Assembly: GCF_024594815.1 (NCBI RefSeq)
Contig: NZ_JANJOU010000012.1
Span: 46,886-110,885, forward strand
Length of the DNA: 64,000 nucleotides
Origin: Roseomonas populi
GTDB taxonomy: Bacteria > Pseudomonadota > Alphaproteobacteria > Acetobacterales > Acetobacteraceae
Direction of reading: 5' to 3'
The translations under genes were made by a program, and so were the position numbers. The notes beneath the pieces were generated by a model. It was given only the letters and a program-made list of their open reading frames with translations, was not told where the DNA came from and did not search any database. This document shows positions 60,719 through 64,000 of the stretch, one piece after another (within the stretch, counting starts at the first letter, position 1; the number at the start of each line of letters is the position of its first letter).

Positions 60719-60760
60719 CGTGTAGCCTTACCCCGGCCCCTTAACTTGACCGGGAAGACC

Positions 60761-63376
60761 ATGCCGCGCGCAAGCCGATCCGCCTCCAGTACTCCGGTCG
60801 AGGCCGAGGTGGGCATGAATCCCTTCGGCACCCCGGCCGGGATCCGCCGCTTCGCCTCCCCCGCCGTGAAGGCGGCGCTGATGCGGCGGGGCGGGCAGCT
60901 TCTCGGCATGATCGCGGGGCTGCTGGGGCTGGCGGTGCTGGTGGCGCTGGCCAGCCACGACCCGGGCGACCCCTCCCTCTCCACCGCGACCAGCCGGGCG
61001 CCGGCGAACCTGGCAGGGCCCTTCGGCGCCATGGTGTCCGACGTGCTGTTGCAGGGCTTCGGCTGGGCGGGGCTGCTGCCGGCGGCCTGCCTGCTGACCT
61101 GGGCGCTGCGGCTCTCCACCCATCGCGGGCTCTCGCCCTTCCCGCTGCGGGTGGCTGCGCTGCTGGCGGGGCTGCCGCTGCTGGCGGCCGTTTTCTCCAC
61201 CACGCCGCTGCCGGCGCCCTTCCCGGGCGGCACGGCGGGCGGTGCTGTCGGGCCGCTGATGCGGGACGCGGTGGACGAGACGATCGGCGCCGTTTTCGGG
61301 CCGCTGGGATCGGCGCTGGGGAATTCGGCGCTGGCGGCCATGGCGGTGGCGGCGACGGTGCTGGCGCTGGCCATCCCGCTCTCCTCCTGGCGGCGCGCGG
61401 GCGGGGTGGCGGCGCGGCGGAGCCATGGGCTGGCCGGGAACATCCTGCGCCGCCGGTCCGAGGCGCGGGCGCGCGCGGCGGAGGCCCGCATGGCGCGGGC
61501 GCGGCTGCATCACGGGCATGAGGAGCCGGCGGAGCCGCAGGGGCTGCTGGCGCGGGTCTTCGGGGCGCCGACGCGCCTGGGCGAATCCCTGGCCGGGATG
61601 ATCCGGCGGCGGCAGGAGCCCTCGCCCCAGCTCTCTCAGCTGCTGCGGGCGGCCGATGCCGCGGCCGAGGAGGCGCCGGCTTCGCGCCCCGCGCCGCGCA
61701 AGGCGCCGAAGCTTGAGCCGGAGGTCGTGGCCGGGCGCGCGGCGGAGGAGATGAAGGGCGACAAGATCGGGGGCGACAAGACGGGGAGCGAGAGCCCGCG
61801 CATCGCCGACCGGGTGCTGCCGCCGCGGCGCCTGCCGATCGGGGAGACGGTGAAGAAGGGCGATGACGGCAAGTTCCGCCTGCCGCCTCTCTCGCTGCTC
61901 GCCCCGGCGCCACCCCGGCGGGACAGCGGCCCCTCCCGCGAGGCGCTGGAGGAGAATGCGCGGATGCTGGAATCCGTGCTGGAGGATTACGGCGTGCGCG
62001 GGCGGATCGCGGATATCCGCCCCGGCCCGGTGGTGACGCTGTACGAGCTGGAGCCGGCGCCGGGGACCAAGTCAGCCCGCGTGATCGGGCTGGCGGACGA
62101 CATCGCGCGCAGCATGTCCGTGCTGGCCGTGCGCATCGCCACCGTGCCCGGGCGCAACGTGATCGGCATCGAGCTGCCGAACACCAAGCGGGAGATGGTG
62201 TTCTTCTCCGAGATGATGGAGGCGGAGGACTGGGCGCGGAACCCGGGCAAGCTGCCGCTGGCGCTGGGTAAGGACATCGGCGGGGCGCCCGTGGTGGCGG
62301 ACCTGGCGCGGATGCCGCACCTGCTGATCGCGGGCACCACCGGTTCCGGTAAGTCGGTGGGGATCAACACGATGATCCTCTCGCTGCTCTACCGCTTCGG
62401 GCCGGACGAGTGCCGCTTCATCATGATCGACCCGAAGATGCTGGAGCTCTCGGTCTATGACCGGATCCCGCATCTGCTGGCGCCCGTGGTGACGGAGCCG
62501 CCGAAGGCGATCGGCGCGCTGAAGTGGACGGTGCGGGAGATGGAGCGCCGCTACAAGGCGATGTCCCAGCTCGGCGTCCGCAACATCGGCGGCTACAACG
62601 AGAAGGTGGTGGCGGCAAATGCCCGGGGCGAGCAGATCACCCGCCGCGTGCAGACGGGCTTCGACCCCGAGACGGGCAAGCCCGTGTTCGAGGAGCAGCC
62701 GCTGAACCTCGTCTCGCTTCCCATGATCGTCGTGGTGATCGACGAGATGGCGGACCTGATGATCGTGGCGGGCAAGGAGATCGAGGCGGCGGTGCAGCGC
62801 CTGGCGCAGATGGCGCGCGCGGCCGGCATCCACGTGATCATGGCCACGCAGCGGCCTTCGGTGGACGTGATCACCGGCACCATCAAGGCGAACTTCCCGA
62901 CGCGCATCTCCTTCGCCGTGACGTCGAAGATCGACAGCCGCACCATCCTCGGCGAGCAGGGGGCGGAGCAGCTGCTGGGCCAGGGCGACATGCTGCACAT
63001 GGCCGGCGGCGGGCGCGTGAACCGCGTGCACGGCCCCTTCGTCTCCGACGAGGAGGTGGAGCGCGTGGTGGAGTACCTGCGCGAGCAGGGCGAGCCCGCC
63101 TATATCGAGGAGGTCACGGAGACCGAGGACGAGGAGGATTCCGGCCCCGTCTTCGACGCCACCGCCAACGGCGGCGAGAAGGGGCTTTACGAGCAGGCCG
63201 TCGCGCTCGTGTCCCGCGAGGGCAAGGCGAGCACCAGCTTCGTCCAGCGTCACCTCAACATCGGCTACAACCGCGCGGCGAAGCTCATCGAGCAGATGGA
63301 GCGCGAGGGCGTGGTGGGGCCCGCGAACCATGTGGGCAAGCGCGAGGTGCTGCAGCGGGTGGGGGCGGATGACTGA
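60761..63376 (+). CDS. ftsK: DNA translocase FtsK
   Basis: The product is 871 aa from ATG 60761 with GGGAAGACC before it. The N-terminal about 210 residues hold four membrane helices ([20 protein letters not shown] and after). A variable Arg/Ala linker follows. The motor domain starts near 390: Walker [11 protein letters not shown] with Lys531, Walker [26 protein letters not shown]. The C-terminal winged gamma domain ([23 protein letters not shown]) reads KOPS sites. It pumps DNA at the septum and helps resolve chromosome dimers. The stop overlaps the next gene by 8 bases. Confidence 0.96.
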   Translation: MPRASRSASSTPVEAEVGMNPFGTPAGIRRFASPAVKAALMRRGGQLLGMIAGLLGLAVLVALASHDPGDPSLSTATSRAPANLAGPFGAMVSDVLLQGFGWAGLLPAACLLTWALRLSTHRGLSPFPLRVAALLAGLPLLAAVFSTTPLPAPFPGGTAGGAVGPLMRDAVDETIGAVFGPLGSALGNSALAAMAVAATVLALAIPLSSWRRAGGVAARRSHGLAGNILRRRSEARARAAEARMARARLHHGHEEPAEPQGLLARVFGAPTRLGESLAGMIRRRQEPSPQLSQLLRAADAAAEEAPASRPAPRKAPKLEPEVVAGRAAEEMKGDKIGGDKTGSESPRIADRVLPPRRLPIGETVKKGDDGKFRLPPLSLLAPAPPRRDSGPSREALEENARMLESVLEDYGVRGRIADIRPGPVVTLYELEPAPGTKSARVIGLADDIARSMSVLAVRIATVPGRNVIGIELPNTKREMVFFSEMMEAEDWARNPGKLPLALGKDIGGAPVVADLARMPHLLIAGTTGSGKSVGINTMILSLLYRFGPDECRFIMIDPKMLELSVYDRIPHLLAPVVTEPPKAIGALKWTVREMERRYKAMSQLGVRNIGGYNEKVVAANARGEQITRRVQTGFDPETGKPVFEEQPLNLVSLPMIVVVIDEMADLMIVAGKEIEAAVQRLAQMARAAGIHVIMATQRPSVDVITGTIKANFPTRISFAVTSKIDSRTILGEQGAEQLLGQGDMLHMAGGGRVNRVHGPFVSDEEVERVVEYLREQGEPAYIEEVTETEDEEDSGPVFDATANGGEKGLYEQAVALVSREGKASTSFVQRHLNIGYNRAAKLIEQMEREGVVGPANHVGKREVLQRVGADD

Positions 63377-63842
63377 GGCGCACCGCTTCGCGCCGGACGG
63401 CGGCATCCCGAACTCCCGGTTGCCGCTTGTGGTCTGGCGCGGGGCGCTGGGCGCGGATGCCGGGGCCATCGCCCGGCATTTCGCGGGGCATGGCTGGTCC
63501 AACGCCTGGACGGACGGCGTGTTCGGCTACCATCACTTCCACAGCAACGCGCATGAGGTGCTGGGCGTCTCCCGCGGCACCGCGCGGGTGCGCTTCGGCG
63601 GGCCTTCGGGCGAGGTGGTGGAGCTGCGCGCGGGCGATGCCCTGGTGATCCCGGCCGGGGTTGGGCATTGCCGGGAATGGGCGAGCGACGATTTCGAGGT
63701 GGTGGGCGCCTATCCCGGCGGGGCGGATTACGACATCCGGCGCGGCGACCCCGCCGAGGCGGCGGAAGTGGCGCGGCGGATCGCCGCCGTGCCATTGCCG
63801 GCCGGCAATCCCGTGGATGGCAGGGCGATGCCGGGCTGGTAG
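63369..63842 (+). CDS. Cupin-fold protein
   Basis: The 157 aa protein has a single cupin: [24 protein letters not shown] (motif 1, with HFHSNAHE metal ligands) and [16 protein letters not shown] (motif 2). It fits the YlbA/AraC-like cupin group and likely binds a metal. ATG 63369 lies 8 bases inside ftsK, so it is translationally coupled. It may bind or modify a small molecule, but no partner is known. Confidence 0.85.
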   Translation: MTEAHRFAPDGGIPNSRLPLVVWRGALGADAGAIARHFAGHGWSNAWTDGVFGYHHFHSNAHEVLGVSRGTARVRFGGPSGEVVELRAGDALVIPAGVGHCREWASDDFEVVGAYPGGADYDIRRGDPAEAAEVARRIAAVPLPAGNPVDGRAMPGW

Positions 63843-63863
63843 CGCCCGGCCCCCGTTACCCTA

Positions 63864-64000
63864 TCAGCGCCGCTGGTTCAGCAGCCCTTCCAGGTAGGTG
63901 CCGTAGCCGCTCTTGCTCTGCTTCGCGGCCAGGGCGCGGAGGGTGGCGTCGTCGATGAAGCCCATGCGCCAGGCCACTTCCTCCGGCGCGTTGACCTTCA
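63864..64000 (-). CDS. rfbA: Glucose-1-phosphate thymidylyltransferase, C-terminal end (partial)
   Basis: The minus-strand frame that runs off the right edge ends KVNAPEEVAWRMGFIDDATLRALA then KSGYGTYLEGLLNQRR and stop. PEEVAWRMGFID and KSGYGTYL are the typical end of RfbA/RmlA. The enzyme makes dTDP-glucose from dTTP and glucose 1-phosphate, the first step of dTDP-rhamnose for O-antigen or exopolysaccharide. Other rml genes should lie to the right. Only about 44 codons are visible. Confidence 0.85.
   Translation of the reverse strand, partial: KVNAPEEVAWRMGFIDDATLRALAAKQSKSGYGTYLEGLLNQRR

Noticed and set aside
60728..60744. CtrA-type site (TTAA-N7-TTAA) before ftsK
   Set aside because: Only one true TTAA half-site is present; the partner is TTAC with a 9-base spacer, so it does not fit.
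1..64000. CRISPR arrays, tRNA or rRNA genes, insertion sequences
   Set aside because: No regularly spaced identical repeats, cloverleaf sequence with GTTCGA-type T arm, rRNA stretch or transposase frame was seen.

Overview
The window is a continuous, very GC-rich (about 70% or more by eye), densely coded stretch of a bacterial chromosome. The organism looks like an alphaproteobacterium of the Acetobacteraceae, Roseomonas-like. The grounds are a short single-domain HprK followed by RapZ, a mannose-type EIIA, HPr and EI (the alphaproteobacterial regulatory PTS), Bug/TctC-type binding proteins, an lptF-lptG-lptD-surA-rsmA block, a PQQ-type sugar dehydrogenase, and strong GC3 bias. The genus is inference. 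No rRNA, tRNA, CRISPR, prophage or intact insertion sequence was seen.

Layout. 1-4.5 kb: the end of a LysR regulator, a TetR regulator divergent from a maltose-type O-acetyltransferase, a ModA-like binding protein, a lipoprotein with two retropepsin-like domains, and lrgAB. 4.6-17.5 kb: pgi, an ABC-F ATPase, a PQQ-type dehydrogenase with a cytochrome c partner, a carboxylesterase, a TonB receptor with a DUF2946 protein, mutL, and a membrane/DUF4336 fusion. 17.6-28.8 kb: a PEP-CTERM protein, an acidic small protein, two tandem M17 aminopeptidases with holC, a YafY/WYL regulator with a VOC protein, a phosphoesterase, cysQ, a Sua5/TsaC-type gene, a GlcD-type flavoprotein and a trypsin-like lipoprotein. 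29-36 kb: the outer-membrane biogenesis block lptF-lptG-lptD-surA-rsmA.

36.8-43.5 kb is one tightly overlapped minus-strand operon: DeoR regulator, HAD phosphatase, phnD, phnC, phnE, phnE, glpD. It looks like uptake and oxidation of an organophosphorus compound, with glycerol 3-phosphate metabolism as the exit. A second PhnD-like binding protein is divergent from it. 44.7-50.8 kb holds a VOC dioxygenase, a Bug protein, an unusual ATP-grasp/HAD fusion overlapping a TylF-like methyltransferase, and an MFS exporter. 50.9-56.2 kb holds a threonine dehydratase divergent from the regulatory PTS cluster. 56.3-64 kb holds a Rieske oxygenase, an exported bicupin oxalate decarboxylase, ahcY, ftsK, a cupin and the end of rfbA.

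The most unusual non-coding signal is a dispersed multi-hairpin element with three copies (28.7, 36.1 inverted, and 57.5 kb). Its stems are kept by compensatory base changes, and in one copy it supplies the stop codon and tail of a protease gene. Other non-coding signals are a clean promoter-operator in front of ahcY, a perfect palindrome in front of the GlcD-type gene, four phased CCCNNGGG sites in front of hprK, a hairpin that covers the ribosome binding site of the PEP-CTERM gene, and a 35-codon frame joined by ATGA overlaps at both ends between rapZ and the PTS EIIA gene.
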